DNA of 64,000 nucleotides from Clavaria fumosa (GCA_951802425.1 OX637794.1:2356001-2420000), one strand, 5' to 3'; shown: positions 24,311 through 35,920, counted from the first letter of the stretch. Translations and numbers: made by a program. Notes: a model not told the origin generated them from the letters alone.

Positions 24311-24978
24311 CTTATTATAATATATTCTACCCCAACATATTAAATACCACCTGTATTTCTTACACCCAGAGTGTTTTGTAAATATTAAGGCCATTACTGT
24401 GATGCTCTCTGACACATTATACCCTCATACAAACACGGTGCATCAAAACTGTCTAATTGTGTCCTTCTCCTATGATAACACTTAGTGGTGAATTTGACAA
24501 GCAGAGGCAATGATAACAGCAGCAACAATGAGTGAGTCATCAGGAAAATATTTAGGGTGGTAAATTGAGGTATATACCATCATGCCAATCTTAACACCTA
24601 CCCTTGTAAGCACTAGTGATAACCTGATTTGTACTTGACACTTCTCTATACCACAAAGTAGTAAGACAAATTCACAATTGCAGTTAGAGCAGCAACTGCT
24701 CTCAGCATGTTCCATTCTTTACTTCTTTCTTTCTTCTTTTCAAAACCTTACTGATAGCAGTGATACACAGGCACTAGAGCAGCAGCTATGGCAATGATAG
24801 CAGCAACAATGTAGGCAGAGGGAACAATAATGGTGACAATGACATTGCTGGTTGAAGTGGTAGTAGCCAGTGGCAATTTTTCATAAATTACGATAATGGA
24901 CTTTCTGTACAGGTGGTATTTTGACATGTCAAGGTGGAATTTACTAGGCTACATAGACTCTTACTGGCATCCACATGC
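24311..24978. other. AT-rich spacer between GT15 copies C and D
   Basis: Convergent spacer with visibly lower GC than its surroundings. It holds short repeated blocks: GGCAATGATA followed by CAGCAACAATG occurs at 24506-24530 (with an extra CAG) and at 24791-24812. The minus strand has a 77-codon open frame (24482-24715) whose end and a second nearby stretch both read as hydrophobic IVAA-rich segments, but no start, splice structure or family is recognisable. It may be a decayed insertion. Confidence 0.45.
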
Positions 24979-26711
24979 TCAAGATGACACGAAGAGCTTC
25001 TCCCATTTTTCTAAGCACGAATACCAGATATAGTCTGTGTTTGGAGTAAGTAAGGTTGCATAAGAACCATGAGATACTTCGGGCGCACCAAAGTTGTCAT
25101 TTGGATCACACCAACATTTGCCTTTCTTATGCAAGTCTCCTTGTGGGCAATGCTGGTACGGCCCATGACGGTAGCCTATGTCATTGAAGAAATGGACCTG
25201 GTCCTTGCTTGCAAATAGAGCTGCTGCGATGCTGTGGATCGGCGCATCTCCCCATCGCTGGTAATGATGACATATCAGTGTTTTCAAGAAGCGGACTTGT
25301 GATATGCGTGACGAACTTCATAATAGAATCCTCCCTTCTCGTCAAGGAAGGTGAAGAACTTCATATATGCTTCACTCCTCCAAAAGTCCAGATCAGCAAT
25401 TTCAAAGTTACTCCAAACTTGAAGTGTCTCAGAAGCGAGTACTACTGATATCCTGAGGGAAAGAGACTCACAGTGACACATGTTGTATGTCTTTCCTCCG
25501 TCGTCTGACAAGAAAGCCTTCGCGCTGTTAGGGTTCACCAGTGTGGGATTGAGTTGGATGAACTCTGCGAGACCTTATTGGAAATGAAACTGGAAAACGG
25601 GACGAACACACGAACCTTTGACGGCGGCCCATAATGTCGGGATCGTGGCTTCGAACTCGGTGAATGTAATGGTGAAGCCTTGTACAAGCGTGAAATATTG
25701 CATCCCTGCGACGGACACGAGAACAAACCATAAACCAAATTCTTATTTTGCATGAGCTGGAATGGGTCGTAGTCAACGTCGCAATAGTATGTGATGTCCG
25801 GCCTGTGATAATTTGGGTCAAAGGCAATTGGTAGGATGTGAAAATGAATTACTTACTCTACTCTCCAATAGTATTTGTATGGTTTTAGGACTTCTTGTCT
25901 AAAGAAGAACTGTCGAGAGATGAGGACTAGTCAACGCAGACCAATGAGGTGGAGACGCACGCCGGAGTTGAAGCGGCACATGTTGCGGTATCTGTACAAC
26001 AATCAGTTGTTTTATAGGGTATGGAATGCGGATACATACGAGACACTGCCTATTGTAACGAAAGTTAGCGCAACGGCCAGTACGCTATAGGGATTGCTTA
26101 CCTCCGTAGATGATTTCGTGGGCTACCATATCGTCCCGAGCTGCGGAAGCCTTGGTCTCATTGATCCAACTTGGCTGATACCAGTCATCATGCGGGATTA
26201 CAATATACTTGGTTATGCTATCCGTGATCTCGGACGTCCGACTGACGAAAACAGGGTCACAATACCTGATGCCAATCGAGGGGCGACGGTCCACTTACGT
26301 CTTGAATTCGTCAGTGAAAGGTTCTTCGTTCATGAAAACATAATCGTAATGGTGCTTGTTATTAAAGATGTGTTCCAACTGCTGTATGCTGGAGACGACG
26401 CCGGGCAGCTCTCTGTTTCTGGCTAGGATAACGATGACAGCATTGAGCTTGGACGGGGGCGGCGGGCTGGCGACGGGGATATGGTTGTCAGATATTGGCT
26501 TCGGATGCTGGCCACGAAGCCACTCCTTCAACGTCTCTAAAGAGATGGCACGGTTGTAATCGCTATTGGAGTAGCTCAAGACCCAGTGCAGACCAATCTA
26601 TCAGGCATGGGGTCAATCTGCAATTCAGGCGAGTAAAAAAACATCACTCACAATGATTGCAAAGAGGACGGTGAGATATCGTATCGCTGTGCCGGTGCCA
26701 ATTAGAGACAT
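24979..26711 (-). CDS. GT15 alpha-1,2-mannosyltransferase, copy D
   Basis: Fourth member, with the same splice plan. Start MSLIGTGTAIRYLTVLFAII is a signal anchor; an upstream ATG would extend the frame but breaks the shared N-terminal pattern. Blocks visible in exons: NAVIVILARN, HHYDYVFMNEEPF, WINETKASAARDDMVAHEI, 10-nt exon 4, YRNMCRFNSG, YYWRVEPD, NSAKAFLSDDGGKTYN, FWSNFEIADLDFWRS, GGFYYERWGDAPIHSIA, CPQGDLHKKGKCWCDPNDNF, and the end DYIWYSCLEKWEKLFVSS. Coding exons and several introns are closely similar to copies B and C, suggesting recent duplication or gene conversion. I found no disabling change. Confidence 0.88.
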
Positions 26712-27746
26712 TAAATAGTTTGGCGCACCGAGGAGCTGCGAGCGCCCTTCATATAGCCAAGGAGGAGACCAATATGAAACGAACCCCATGTGAAACACGA
26801 CAGCCGTCACACTTCCTAGACATGTCCACAGCTTAACCCGGATTTAAACTTACGGGGAGCTCTGGAGGTGCTCGGGCCACCTGCGCCTTTCGCTCTTCCT
26901 CTCACCCTGCGCCTCACGCTCCGCATCTCACCCTACGCTCTGCGCGTCTCAGAGGCCCATGCCGCCTCCTAACCTTTTTCTCGCTATTCTCACCCTCCTT
27001 TCCTCTGCTTGTCAGTGTTTACCTTAACTTCCGCTTTCATCCTCTTCCGCCCTAGTGCCTGCTTTTCATCTGAATCAATTTTTTCCTTTTTAAACCCGAG
27101 TACACCCCTTCACCTCCTCTCTCGCACTCGGTGTCCCTTAAGGCCTTGCGTATGTCGTTCTTACTCAGCCTTCCTCCTTGCTCTCATTTTTGTTCCTTAT
27201 TAGCCTCGCACCTGTATTTTCGTGTCACTACCCCCTCTCCCTGTATTCTGTAGTTGCATTTGTCGTTGTTTTTACCCCCACTTGTCAATCTCACCCACAG
27301 GCGCTTATCTGCGCTGTGATTGCCTAACTCAGCCCTGTTCAGGCTCGTCTTTTCTGCGGTCATCAGATTAGGGCCTATCTATATGCGCGGACGCACGGAC
27401 GTAACATTGAGCGGCGGCGTCTTCAATTGCATCGTACTCACCGTCCCTTCGTCCCTTTCGATAACCCTAACCCCATGCTAAGTGTCCGTTTTGGTGGTAC
27501 ATAGCTACATTATGATTCTTGTGCCCTCAGCACCCATCCATGGTTATCTGTGATTTATGGGTGCTACTTTCACGCGAAATTCACCATAAGAGTTGCTTGT
27601 GTCGAAGCAGGCAGACCGAGAAAATAACAGCCTTAATGTTTTGGTCATGTTTGGTGTGTGCCAATCCGTTCTTTTTTTTTTTACCACAGTCACGGGTTCG
27701 GCCAAGGCGTATAACACTGACCGTATCTGCCTCAACACCTCAAACC
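26712..27746. other. Intergenic region upstream of TOM40
   Basis: About 1 kb without a supported gene. From 26860 to 27000 there are degenerate direct repeats of a CTCACCCT-plus-CGC unit, and the rest is strongly pyrimidine-rich. It should carry the divergent promoters of GT15 copy D and TOM40. Confidence 0.5.
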
Positions 27747-29036
27747 ATGGTTAGCTGGTGGCGTTCAGAGATAGACCACCCCTCAGATCCATACGAATTG
27801 GCTATTGCCTCATCCAAGTATGGCGCGTCACCGTGGACCAGCGTTTTTCGCCGTTTCTCGAAATGGCGCGAGGAACTCGACTTGCCCAACCCAGGTAACG
27901 TTGAGAAAGTTCACCAAGAACCGAAGGGTCCGTCCTTTCAGACCTTTCTTCTGTAAACACACAGTTGACGTGCTTTGCTCGCTGATGTTCTTCTTCAGAG
28001 ACCCTGGCGAGCTATATCTATGATGGTGGCCGCGCAGAGTTGACCAAAAGCCTCTCCGTCAATCCCATCTTCCAAGTTTCACACAACTTTTCGCTAGGAT
28101 CTTCTGATTCCCCCTCAAGATATGACTTCAGCGCAATGTATGCCACTCAAAAGGTCCCTCGCTTTCTGTCTGTCATTCATGATCCCACTCTCAAACTCTT
28201 CCGCTGGCCTGCAGCTGGTCCTTCAAGGGACCGTTGGTCACGAGGGCGACACCAATGCTAGATTGAATCACCAGTGGTCACCCGCCCATCTTTCTAAGAT
28301 ACAGACTCAGGTAAGTCGAGCATCAACAGCAACGAGATATGACCTAAGCTCATCATTCCCCAGATCACATCCGTCCCTGGACGTAGCATGTGCCAACTCG
28401 AGCACGAATACCACGGCAAAGATTTCACTTTGAATTTCAAGGCGGGCAATCCTTGGCCGACAGACCTCACAGGGGTATATATCGTCAGCTACCAACAATC
28501 CGTCTCCAAGAACCTTGCTACTGGATTCGAATCTCTCTGTCAGCATTCAAGTCCTGGCCTATTCGACTTCAGCACTTCATACATTGCAAGATACACTAGT
28601 TCTCAACGCGACTGGATCGCCACCGCCCAAGTTCAGCCTGCCGGACTGTTAATGGCGACCTACTGGCACAACTTGAGTCCCAAACTCAGCGTGGCTGCGG
28701 ACCTGCAGATAATGGCTCGACCGGAGCGGAGAGAGGCAATCGCGACATTGGGAGCTAAATATGCTCTGCGCATGGCAACATTCAAGGCGCAGGTGGACTC
28801 GGCAGGGAAGGTCATGGCCGTATTAGAACAACGATTTTTGCCTACTTTTGCCTTTACGGTATCGGGCGAGATCGATCATTACAAAGTGGGTACTACTCAC
28901 CTTTCTCGCTCTTGCAGCTTCGACTCAACCCTGTCCTTTCCAGAATCAAGCCAGATTCGGCGTCGGTCTCATGGTCGAGAGTTCTAGCCTGACAATGGAG
29001 GAGATGGAACGGCAGAGTATGGGGATGCAGCCATAG
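27747..29036 (+). CDS. TOM40: Mitochondrial import channel TOM40
   Basis: Beta-barrel pore of the outer-membrane translocase. Exons: 27747-27927, 27999-28153, 28215-28310, 28364-28885, 28944-29036; 348 residues, typical for fungal Tom40. The N-terminal segment contains FSKWREELDLPNPGNVEK, matching the conserved LPxPG region. The barrel includes NPIFQVSHNFSLGS, QGTVGHEGDTNARLNHQW, CQLEHEYHGKDFTLNFKA and GLFDFSTSYIARYTSSQRDW with alternating hydrophobic strands, and the final strand NQARFGVGLMVESS precedes the Met/Gln-rich tail. No presequence is expected. Confidence 0.92.
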
Positions 29037-29191
29037 TATATTGCCATGCACTAGTTCCCGCCAGCGTCTTTTCGCTGTTTTTTTTTCGGCTGTGATTTAT
29101 CGTACAAGACAGGCCCGTCTGTCTTGCTTCCACGACGCGTCTCCTCAACCATGTGACTCGATTCCTAAACCACACCAATTACTGTTGAAAT

Positions 29192-30149
29192 ATGGAAATA
29201 GCGTCTGCCCTTCTGCAAGCCAATGATCTTTCTTGCGCTAGAGACAACGGAGACTTCATCTTCTCAAAGCTGAACCTCGAGGTCAGGGAACGCGATGTGG
29301 TCATTCTACAGGGACGAAGTGGTTCTGGGTGGGCCAGCCATTTCGAGTCATGAATTATCTTCTCAGGCAGGAGTGAATAACAGGAAAACAACCTTGCTCA
29401 AGGCGCTTGCCCACTTGACTGTCTACGAAGGCCAAGTCTTGTACAGGGGGAGGTACGCGTCGTTGTCAACATTACGCGTACCAACTGACTTTACCTTCGC
29501 ATCTTGTCGTAGACCACCAAACGCTTACGGTAAAATAACACCGCTTGACTTGCCAATGCGAAACGATACAATGACACGTGTCCACGGTGCTCCCCACCAG
29601 GCATACCTAGCTACCGGACCAAGGTGCTCTACGTCCCGCAAAGGCCATCCCTCCTCCCGGGCACGCCACGCGACTTCCTCGCCGCCGTCACTAGCTTCTC
29701 CTCGCGCATGTCCCAGTCGTCGTCGTCCAAGGCCGCGAGCGATCCGTTTGAGATGTCTCGCGCGTGGGGCGTCGATCCCCCGCTCTGGGACAGGCCATGG
29801 AACAGCCTGAGCGGCGGCGAGGCACAGCGCATCACACTGGCCATCGCTGTTGGTCTAGACTCGGCCGAGGTGCTGCTGCTCGACGGTGACGCGCGCTCGT
29901 TCTCTCCAGGTTCTTAGATCAGATGGATGCTCATTCATGTTTCTTCCTTCGACTGCAACAGAACCAACCTCGGCACTCGATCCCATGTCGTCCTTACTCG
30001 TCGAGAAGACGCTCATCTCGGAGCTCAACTCATCCGAGTCGGCGGTCAAAGCGCTCGTATGGATCACGCATTCGGAGGAGCAGGGGCACCGCGTCGGTAG
30101 ACGGTTCATTCAAATAGGCAACGGGGGGGCACAAGAAGTGCTGATATGA
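29192..30149 (+). CDS. Stand-alone ABC-type ATPase (FetA/YbbL-like)
   Basis: A single nucleotide-binding domain of 231 residues without membrane spans. Exons: 29192-29328, 29384-29452, 29513-29529 (17 nt), 29601-29885, 29962-30149. Walker A GRSGSGKTT is assembled across an intron; Q-loop region VLYVPQRPSLLPGTPRDF; signature NSLSGGEAQRITLAIAVGL; Walker B VLLLDEPTSALD; switch His in VWITHSEEQ. The short form and the signature resemble bacterial YbbL/FetA and plant STAR1 ATPases, which work with a separate YbbM-type membrane partner. No partner gene is present in this window. The substrate is unknown. It follows TOM40 in tandem with a 155-bp gap. Confidence 0.85.
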
Positions 30150-30351
30150 GCCGATCGGGCATGGCTGGGGTTGTTGGCCAGTACTTTCGGGTATTCTGGA
30201 ATCCGAATATTATATAAAGGAATTGTATCTTGGTTCGCTGAGTCTTGCAGAGGTTCACTAGACTCGGTTAGGTGGCAGGAGAATCAAGGACCCCGATCTC
30301 TCTCGGGATGATATTAGACATATCGGCATAAAATTATGATAAATACGAGAT

Positions 30352-30438
30352 GCTCGTATAGCTCAGTGGTCAGAGTTTCGTACTTATGTGGATACATTAG
30401 TAATGCGAATGTCCCGAGTTCGATCCTCGGTATGAGCA
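30352..30438 (+). tRNA. tRNA-Ile(UAU) with a 14-nt intron
   Basis: The fold is complete: acceptor GCTCGTA pairs with TATGAGC (one G-U), the D arm is closed by GCTC/GAGT, anticodon stem TCGTA pairs with TGCGA, and the T arm is CCGAG-TTCGATC-CTCGG. The discriminator is A. The A box (TAGCTCAGTGG) and B box (GTTCGATCC) are good. The loop reads C-T-T-A-T with anticodon TAT at 30385-30387, as in yeast tRNA-Ile(UAU), which also has an intron. If the intron sits at the usual place after base 37, base 37 would be G; an offset of one would leave A37-A38. The genomic sequence continues with CCA, and T-runs follow as Pol III terminators. Confidence 0.85.
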
Positions 30439-30548
30439 CCATTTTTGCCAGCTGACAGTTTTTTTAATTTTGCAGATATGCAGAACAGTCGTTTTGGGTG
30501 ACGACGGTCCCGATAGCTCCATTCGTAAATATACTATTATTAAGTGCT

Positions 30549-32709
30549 CTACGGGTCCGGGACTTCTCCCGCTTCCTCCAGCTGGAGGTGCCGAGCCAAG
30601 ACTTCCACCATCTCCAGGGTCAGACCTAACTTGGCCCAAACAGCCTTGTAGACCTCCGCGTACCGTTGGTTGAGCATCTCATCGACATTCGCGCGGAACT
30701 CCTCAAACTGCGCGCGCATGTTGTTCCGTGCAATTTCAAGGAGCGGGGCCTCTACTGCGCGCGCGATGTCTTCGGGAGGGATAGAAGGGGGTGGTGGCGG
30801 CGGCTGGTCGACGTATGCTTGAAGGGCTGAGTCGAGCGCGTGGAGCTCTCGCATGTTTTTCTCTTGTGTCTGAACGTAGGAGAGGATTTTCTCCTCTTTC
30901 TTAAAAAATACAAGTCCTTCAATTGGGGTGCGTGATCGACAAGCCGAACTCGTACCTCAATATCTTGAGCTTTAAGTTGTCCGGCTTCCAGCTTTAACTG
31001 CGCAAGCTCCGCTTCATCGGCAGTTGCTTGTTGGATCATGCCGGCCATATCGGTCGCGAGTTCGGACACCTGATTACCCATCACGGTGAGGCTTTCCTCG
31101 ATCAGGGAAAGTTTTTGAGCGTATGACGTCTCGGTGGACGCTTCAGCGGATTTTGTCGCCGCAGCCGTACGCTCGTCCATCTCCTCGAGTTTCACTTCTA
31201 AAAGCCCCTCGACCTCGTCCATGAAGTCACGCTGCTGCTGGACCATGACGTTCTCGAGATATGACGCTTGCCCTTCCAATGTTACGAGCCTGTCTTGGAT
31301 GAGCTCGAACTCGGATTCGTCAGAGACGACCCCGACGGGCTGCCCGGGCGGGCGGATGTCAATATGCTCACGCTTGTCGGTGTTGGCTGCAGCGGGCACG
31401 GGTTGCCATTTCGATGACGGAGGCGGTGGCCGCGGCCGCAGCTGGGGCGAGGGATCCACCTTCATACCGTCGTCGGTCGAAACATCCTTTGTGTGCTCCT
31501 TGAGGTACGTTTTAATGGTGCGATCCAACTCGACCAGCGTGTCTCGCAGCTCAGCAGCACTCGCCATCAGCTCACGGTGTTTCTCCTCTGCCGCCTTCAC
31601 ATCGGGTCGGTGCAGTGTGGGCCACAACTCAGACTCGGCTAAATGTGTAAATGCAGCGCTGTACTCGCTTTTCTTCTTCTCGCACTGCAGTTCCATCTGT
31701 GTCAACTGCGCATTAAGCGTCGCTTGCGTTGACTCGTCCAGGTCCGCGTATCTCCAGGATTGGCGCAATCGTCGGAGCCTTCGGATTTCTGCCTCGACCT
31801 TGTTATACTCCGCTCGCGAAACGAGACAGTCAGATAACCGCCTTCAAGGTAGAATTTTATTCAGCTAAAAATAATAAATAAATAAATGTTACAATACGTA
31901 CTTTATCCTTTCTGCCCATGACTCTCGTTTCTCCTGCAGCGTAGGCTCGGGTGGAACAGGCACAAAACGTGGTGGAGCACCATTCTCGCTGGATAAGAAT
32001 GATGGAGACCTGGGGAGTGGCGGCGGGGGCGGAAGGGGAACACGTTGAGGAGGGGGGGTAGGGGGCTGAGTAAAGTTCGAGCGAAAGGGGAGCGACATGG
32101 ACGAAGGCGAATGCGAAGAGCCTGTGGGCAGAGTCGCGAACGCAGCTAGCCGCGGCGCAGCCCTCCTATCATCCGTCCAGGCCTGGTGCCCGCCGACGCG
32201 CTGGACATCAGAAGAGGACGCATGCACGCGCGGGGGAGTCCGCTCGTATCTCCGTCCGCCGTCGCTCGAGCGGCGGTCGGGAGACGTGGAACGGCGGTAC
32301 AGCTGTGGCGCACGCGACTGGCTAGATAGGGTGGGCGCAGAAGCGGGGGGCGGCGGTAATGATGGGCGCCGTTGTGCGGGGCTGGAGGGGCGCGAGCGGG
32401 GCGCGGGGCGCCTCTGTAGGGACTCGCGCGACCGCGATCTTGATCTGTGTCGTAAAGGCATGGGCGAGACGTCAAATACGAGTTCGGCAGGGGGCTGGCG
32501 GTTAGATGGCAAGAGGTCCTTCCAGAGTGAGTCCTCTGGGTGCACGAAGCGGCAGGAAGAGCCAAGTGGGCAACCATACCCGCCGGCTCTGAGCTTGCGA
32601 GGTGTGCCGTCGGTGTAATAGAGCTTACAGGAAGAGTTGTGAAGCCGAGTAATAAAATGTGCACGAAACAACGACGTACATTGCACCGACGGGGGGGAGG
32701 GCGGCTCAT
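30549..32709 (-). CDS. CCCH zinc-finger, proline/arginine-rich coiled-coil protein
   Basis: Family not identified beyond its parts. Exons: 32680-32709, 31902-32623, 30956-31841, 30549-30899; 662 residues with all junctions in phase. Near the N-terminus is a CCCH-like finger: Cys9, then GCPLGSSCRFVHP (C-x5-C-x3-H). Residues about 50-240 are rich in Arg, Ser and Pro with RS dipeptides. The second half is helical: EYNKVEAEIRRLRRLRQSW, a Pro-rich insert, then long heptads (DRLVTLEGQASYLENVMVQQ and following). The end GLTLEMVEVLARHLQLEE is helical. The arrangement suggests an RNA-associated nuclear protein, but this is inference. The tRNA lies 110 bp beyond its stop codon. Confidence 0.75.
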
Positions 32710-32966
32710 TTTCTTGAGGCTTTGCGAGGGGGAGACTCGCAAAGGAAACTCACAAGTGAGGCAGTAACTGAGGCTGGATTTGTAAGCGCTATAGACTACA
32801 GTATTGGCCGTCAATTTGTAAAGGGCCAGCTCGTCATAGAGTTGACCGTATCGAATAAACGAGTGACATTCGAACGAGCGAGATGACACAAACGACTGTA
32901 CTGTAGTGGTGCATATGGTCCACTTTACGAATGAATCGCCCAGAAACCCGGCGGACATGGCTAGAC

Positions 32967-35294
32967 TCAAATATTGCTCACGCCAGGCAGCCTCGCGCTT
33001 CCAACGATCTCATTGAAGGGCACGCTTTGGTAAGCTATCGGATGTTGCGGCGCCAGAGTGCCGCTTTCCTCGTCCAAGACGATGTTATCCATTGCTGCGA
33101 CGACTTTTCGTGAATAGGTGTTGGAGTCCCTGTCCTGGTAGGTGAAGGTGTTGTTGCTGGTACCCATTCCAACGTTGCCGGACGGCGTGCGAATGAGGGT
33201 TCCGCCTGAAAGCAAACAAATGAGAAATAGGGCGATGGTTAAGCCGTGTAGGAGATGATTCGCACTAGCCAGTTGATACGACATGATCGAGGAAAGGGTG
33301 AGGAAGGAGGCGGGTTTGTGCGCACGGTCGTAGGAGTGGTCGAAGTCAGCGGTGAAGCTCGTGCCGAGCGGATCCGTGAAAGTCAAATTGACGATGAGAG
33401 GATACGAGAAGTAGTCCATGACCACAGGAACCCCGTCATGTATCGACAGAACGTTGCCGCTCGCAAATTGGTCGACGCTCTAGCTCAGAGAAAGCGACAT
33501 GAATAGTCCATACTTATATCATCTCAAGAGCGAAACGGAATTGTTGACTCACCTGGGTCAGTCCAACGTAGCTCTGTATGTTCCGGTACTGCAGGTCCTG
33601 CGTGAACACGACATGCTTCATCTTGCCACTCCCGCTGAGGATGTCAGCCTCGATGCGAATCTTCCTAGCAGCCGTGACGGTGATGTTCACACCCGGGCCG
33701 ACGCTGCCCGTCGTGGTACTCTGCGCAAACGGCTCCGCCTCGTACACCGTCATGCGTCCAGTCGTGCGCTGCGTCGACGCGCCGTCCGTGATCACCTGCA
33801 AGCTTCCGGACACGTACCAATTCTGGTTGATCGCATGGTCCGACTCGGCGGACGCGACATCGAGCGTGACCGTGTGGGGTTGCCCGTCCGTCAGTCTTGG
33901 CACAAACGGTGTGAGGTCCAGGAAGTAGGTGGGGAGGTCGAGGGCACCGTATGCTGTGATTGGCCTGCCCACTTCTCAGGTCTTGCTGCAATCAAAATGA
34001 AAGGTAATGACGCGCCTCCACGCTGATGGAACTATACCTCCAGTAAAAATTGTTGCGAAACTGCGGATCACCACAATAAGCTAATGCTTTTTCGGCCGGC
34101 CTATATAAATCTCGTACGGGAAGGCGACACCAGCGAGTTGTCCATCCACCAAGACGCGCACCTCTCTGAAAGGTCCTTGACCAAATGCAGTGCCGTCAGG
34201 TAGGTTTCCCTTGAACTCGTTCGCGGCGTTGAAGTACTACAATTCTCTATGAGAATACCATAGATAGCAGTCATGGATAGAATAATGCATACCCAGAACT
34301 CCTCATTGCCATTGCCAGATGCATAAATCTCAGCATAAATCTCTACAGCATTCTGCGGGACCGTAACAGGAAGCTACATATTTGCTTGGTAAGTTCGCGC
34401 AGGAGCCCAACGGAATGTGACTTTACAGAAAAAGCAGGGGGTACGGACGCCTGGTTGCCGGTGTTGGACTTAAGAGTTGAGATGGGAATGATCTCATCGG
34501 CTTGACGAGCTGGGGGGTGTTTGTTTGACGAGGCAAAGAACGTGGCATGTAATTGTGCTGTTCGTAAATGATCGTCAGAAATGAGCTGAAGGCAGAGACA
34601 AGTGTGGGAACGCACTGGCGTATTCGCCATCCAGACCAGGTTGGATCACATTATCGAGCTCTAAAATAAAGGTACCAGGTTTTGCAAAGAGTGGCATATA
34701 CCGCGTCACATCCTTCAGGTAGGTCCAGATGATTCCGTCTCCCCGTGTGGGCTCAGGAGTCGACGTGCGCCAGACTAATGAACCTGTAAATGTTTTCCAA
34801 AATATGAAGGGCACCAGGCATACTTTCGACGTTGTGGAAGGTGAAGGTGCCGAGCCTATCGTATTGCGTACCGTTGGAGGTGACGGTAAAATTGAGGCTA
34901 ATACCCGCCCACGAGCCGGGGGCGCCGCAATCCGTTGGCGGTCTATGTGCAGGCAGATGAGGGACACTGATGTGAAGAGTCTGCAGAATGGCATACGTGT
35001 ACTGAACAATCTCCTCTCTTGACGCAAACTGAGCGGCAAACTCTGAAATCCAGGGTACAAACCTACCACATACCTGCCATAGGAAAATGCGAAAGTACGC
35101 CTGCACGCACGGATGGGATTGTTAGATGATATGGCTCAAGCACGGGTCACTCACTGCAGGATCTTCAGAGTGCACGTCTTCGCGTCTCTCGGCAAGGGAG
35201 GCGGCTGTGCGACCTGGAAGTCGACCAGGACCGTCGCTTTGAGGCCTGTCGCACACACGAGCACGAAGAGTGGAACGACGAGCGCGGTGAACAT
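32967..35294 (-). CDS. Peptide-N4-(N-acetyl-beta-glucosaminyl)asparagine amidase A (PNGase A family)
   Basis: Secretory enzyme family that releases N-glycans from glycopeptides. Twelve exons: 35155-35294, 35070-35100, 34997-35028, 34824-34942, 34616-34783, 34427-34557, 34293-34373, 34118-34236, 34016-34060, 33553-33964, 33266-33479, 32967-33205; they close to 576 residues. A signal peptide (MFTALVVPLFVLVCATGLKA) is followed by VDFQVAQPPPLP, YTPPTDCGAPGSW, NFTVTSNGTQYDRLG, GTFILELDNVIQPGLDGEYA, FREVRVLVDGQLAGVAFPF, WRPITAYGALDLPTYFLDLTP and GNVGMGTSNNTFTYQDRD. The WRPITAYG match needs a GC-AG intron (33965-34015). The junction near 35070 uses a less usual GTGGTA donor. Several N-glycosylation sequons are present. 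Confidence 0.88.
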
Positions 35295-35920
35295 CCTGGC
35301 TCGGTTCACTGCTCGCGTCGCTCGAGGCCACGCCTCAGTTGCCGTTGCCTTCCCGGAAGCTTTCAGTGCAACATTTGCTCATACCATCCACGCCTTGTCC
35401 TTGTACCTCATACCAGCACCAGCACCAATATCCGCAGGCCAGTCAAACTTGAAAATTGCTACGCAAAATGGTCTTCTAATGCATGTGAATTCATAGTGCG
35501 GACGCAACTTGCGAACCAACCAAGGAAAAGGTAGGCGACCTGGGTACATAATAAAACCATTCTTCACAGCAGCGACGTCCTCAACTAGCTGCACAAACAC
35601 GAATGGATCATCCCAGTCTTAGTAGTAGAGAGCTGAGACTGCTGTAATGGATTACTAATAGTCATTATTAGAAGTCACGTGTTGTTACCATAAATAGAGC
35701 TCATTTCTCACGCGTTTGTGCTATCGAACCCTTCAACTGGGTTGCACTTGCAGCGCTGGAAATTCCTCCCTTCATCATCAGCGCTATCTCATCCCATAGC
35801 GTCGCGCTCAATTCAATAAACACTAAAGCGCTGGGCATCCAGCAGCAGAGCTCAGCGCTGTCATTTGCTGTCTCCAACATACACTCGGTCGACTACGACG
35901 TAGGGCACTGGAGCCCCAAG
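35295..35920. other. Intergenic region between PNGase A and C2H2 factor
   Basis: No supported gene. A CACGTG hexamer lies at about 35675-35680, just after the short palindrome CTAATAGTCATTATTAG (35655-35671). Both may belong to the divergent promoter. Function not established. Confidence 0.45.

Noticed and set aside
32146..32970. 274-codon minus-strand frame overlapping the CCCH-finger gene.
   Set aside because: Out of phase with the exon chain that closes to 662 codons; a shadow of the Arg/Pro-rich exon.
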